Source: Nitrospira bacterium HGW-Nitrospira-1 (GTDB lineage: Bacteria; Nitrospirota; Thermodesulfovibrionia; Thermodesulfovibrionales; UBA6898). Taken from it: a stretch of 15,126 nucleotides of DNA. Positions 13,690-15,126 of the stretch are shown here, one piece after another. The notes beneath the pieces are model-generated. The model was not told where the DNA came from and ran no database searches. It was given only the letters and a program-made list of their open reading frames with translations. Position numbers and translations under genes: made by a program. Where the stretch lies: NCBI GenBank assembly GCA_002839535.1, contig PGYF01000038.1, positions 1 through 15,126 of the forward strand, read 5' to 3'. How positions within the stretch are numbered: the stretch's first letter is position 1; every line of letters starts with the position of its first letter.

Positions 13690-14919
13690 TTATCCTCTAT
13701 GGAGGATTGCATATTCAACAAGCGCTGCGATAAATATAATGGCGCAGGCAGGCAATGTCTTTTTATATATACCCCACATATCGGCCTTAAAATATTCTTT
13801 TGTCAGGACAAGACAGAGATGAACAGGAGACAAAAGCACGCCGATAAAGCCGGCGGCAAAGGCAAGGGATATATCAGCAAGTGAAGCCCCCCCGCTCATA
13901 CTGATAAGAAGAGGGAATGTGCTGCCTACAAATCCAACGGTTAGGCCTGTCAGCATACCGGTCATAAACGGCAATATACAGATAATAGGCAGAAGGGGGA
14001 TCTTCTGCTGAAGGAAAAAACCGCTTAAATTCCTGACAGCTCCGGATATCTCCATTGTCTCTTTAAAGAGCATGATCCCCAATATCATTATGATTACCTC
14101 CAGCGCAAAACCATGCCGTATAACCCGCAATATCTCAACAGGCCTGTACCGATATAGAACGAAAAGTGGGACTATTGCGGTCAGAAGCGCATAGTGAAGC
14201 TCCATATGCAGAAAGACAACAAGCGACAGAACTGCCGCTATCGGCAGAAAGCTTGCCAGTTCTTTTTTTAAAATGCGCCGGAGGTTCTTTTTGTCCGTAT
14301 CTTGCCCGGACGTCCCCTTCTGAGAATCTTTTTCTACTCCTCTCATGGCAAAGAGAAAGCCCGTGGCAAGCAGCAATACAGCATAAACCATGTTTGCTTT
14401 AATGAGACTGTAAAGCGGGATGTTCGATACAGCAGAAGCCAGCAATATGCCCGGATAGAGAGGAAGGATGTATTCCCAGGGGTGTCTGAACCAGTAGTTG
14501 ATGAAGGCCTTCTCCTCCTGGCTCATGGATATGCCGGAGGTTGCCTCCTTTACCATGGGCGCAGAGAAGTAAGCGCCCCCAAGTGACGGCAGCATCCCTA
14601 TCAGCATGGGCATGGAGATGATAACAGCCTTTCTTTTTTTAAACATGATTTTTGCCGCTGACGTCATGGCAGAGAGAATGTTTTTTTCTCTTAATATCAA
14701 CTCAAGAACCCTGATAAGGGAAAGCGCCAGCAGCAGCTTTATAGTTATACTGCTCAGCGCGGTTCTTTTTATGGCAACTAAAATACTTGCAGCATCCATT
14801 CCATAGAGCACAAACAGCGCCAATGAACCTATCAGCATCACATAGCCGATATTGAGCTTCTTCCGGAGAAGAACTAACACAAGAAAGAGAACAAGAGAAA
14901 TTTTTATTAATTCAGACAT
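13690..14919 (-). CDS. DUF401 family integral membrane protein
   Basis: The 409-residue, very hydrophobic protein has about eleven or twelve membrane segments, with one charged cytoplasmic-type loop near residues 194-220 splitting two halves. Stretches SLGGAYFSAP (112-121), NYWFRHPWEY (141-150) and LSPVHLCLVLTKEYF (363-377) match what I recall of the DUF401 family, which belongs to the ion-transporter-like superfamily. The substrate is unknown. The ATG at 14919 gives a sensible first helix, but no clear ribosome binding site precedes it and no convincing promoter is seen upstream. Its 3' end faces that of gyrB with only 21 bp between. An AGGC-TTTT-GCCT mini-stem there (about 13679-13690) is too short to call a terminator. 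Confidence 0.8.
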   Translation of the reverse strand: MSELIKISLVLFLVLVLLRKKLNIGYVMLIGSLALFVLYGMDAASILVAIKRTALSSITIKLLLALSLIRVLELILREKNILSAMTSAAKIMFKKRKAVIISMPMLIGMLPSLGGAYFSAPMVKEATSGISMSQEEKAFINYWFRHPWEYILPLYPGILLASAVSNIPLYSLIKANMVYAVLLLATGFLFAMRGVEKDSQKGTSGQDTDKKNLRRILKKELASFLPIAAVLSLVVFLHMELHYALLTAIVPLFVLYRYRPVEILRVIRHGFALEVIIMILGIMLFKETMEISGAVRNLSGFFLQQKIPLLPIICILPFMTGMLTGLTVGFVGSTFPLLISMSGGASLADISLAFAAGFIGVLLSPVHLCLVLTKEYFKADMWGIYKKTLPACAIIFIAALVEYAILHRG

Positions 14920-15030
14920 CTAAAATATTAACATAACCTGGTTTCATAGACCGAAAAAAATAGAGATAGACTTTGGCATGTCTGTTGTTTGGCCCGCATA
15001 ATTTATAAGGGTCTTCGCGTAATCGTATGG

Positions 15031-15098
15031 GTCATTCTTGTCACAAATCATGTCATTCCACGACCCCCCTCCGTCATTCTCCGGCTTGACCGGAGAAT
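15031..15098. repeat. GTCATTC direct repeats at 21-bp spacing ending in a CCGG hairpin
   Basis: GTCATTC occurs at 15031, 15052 and 15073, exactly 21 bp apart each time. The third copy opens a perfect 9-bp inverted repeat, ATTCTCCGG (15076-15084) and CCGGAGAAT (15090-15098), around the loop CTTGA, followed by CCAG. The form GTCATTC...CCGG...GAATCCAG resembles dispersed palindromic repeats seen between genes in many bacteria (general knowledge). The rest of the 207-bp region 14920-15126 shows no gene. Confidence 0.7.
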
Positions 15099-15126
15099 CC
15101 AGATATTAAATCTTCATACAAATCCT

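Noticed and set aside
13675..14806. Plus-strand open frames opposite the DUF401 gene
   Set aside because: They are short and lack family features, while the minus-strand frame is a continuous, highly hydrophobic membrane protein.

Overview
The window looks like chromosomal core DNA from a Gram-negative (diderm) bacterium. Kdo/LPS synthesis (the end of a KpsF/GutQ-type isomerase, then kdsC), apolipoprotein N-acyltransferase (lnt), a gyrB carrying the Gram-negative-type insert, and an RF2 made by programmed frameshifting all point that way. The moderate base composition, the gene content and the many 7-bp tandem repeats, some inside genes, resemble Nitrospirota or related deep lineages. That placement is inference and was not tested.

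Region 1 (1-5351, + strand) is a chain of seven genes in which every stop overlaps the next start: kpsF/kdsD end, kdsC, pgsA, plsY, a TPR/zinc-ribbon membrane protein, a DUF4388-pseudopilin fusion, and queC. It joins envelope synthesis (Kdo, phosphatidylglycerol phosphate, lysophosphatidate) to two poorly characterised membrane proteins and one tRNA-modification enzyme. No promoter is visible inside it.

Region 2 (5352-5747) has no protein gene. It holds a tRNA-Phe(GAA) on the minus strand with its own promoter, and a leader for lnt.

Region 3 (5748-8397) is lnt followed 3 bp later by prfB, which needs a +1 frameshift at an in-frame UGA. Region 4 (8398-8723) is an AT-rich intergenic stretch with a good sigma70-type dnaA promoter and a possible replication-origin unwinding element. 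Region 5 (8724-13668) is dnaA, dnaN and gyrB, with no recF between dnaN and gyrB. Region 6 is a convergent minus-strand DUF401 membrane protein (13690-14919), then about 200 bp with a dispersed-type hairpin repeat.

The most unusual signal is a set of heptanucleotide arrays. They lie at the start of kdsC, twice inside queC (once in the zinc-binding loop), and between dnaN and gyrB. Two of them are symmetric: heptamers on one strand, a short TTCTTYT-like centre, and the same number of heptamers on the other strand. They look like one family of hairpin-forming elements that can sit in frame inside essential-type genes. I saw no defence system, CRISPR array, insertion sequence or prophage.
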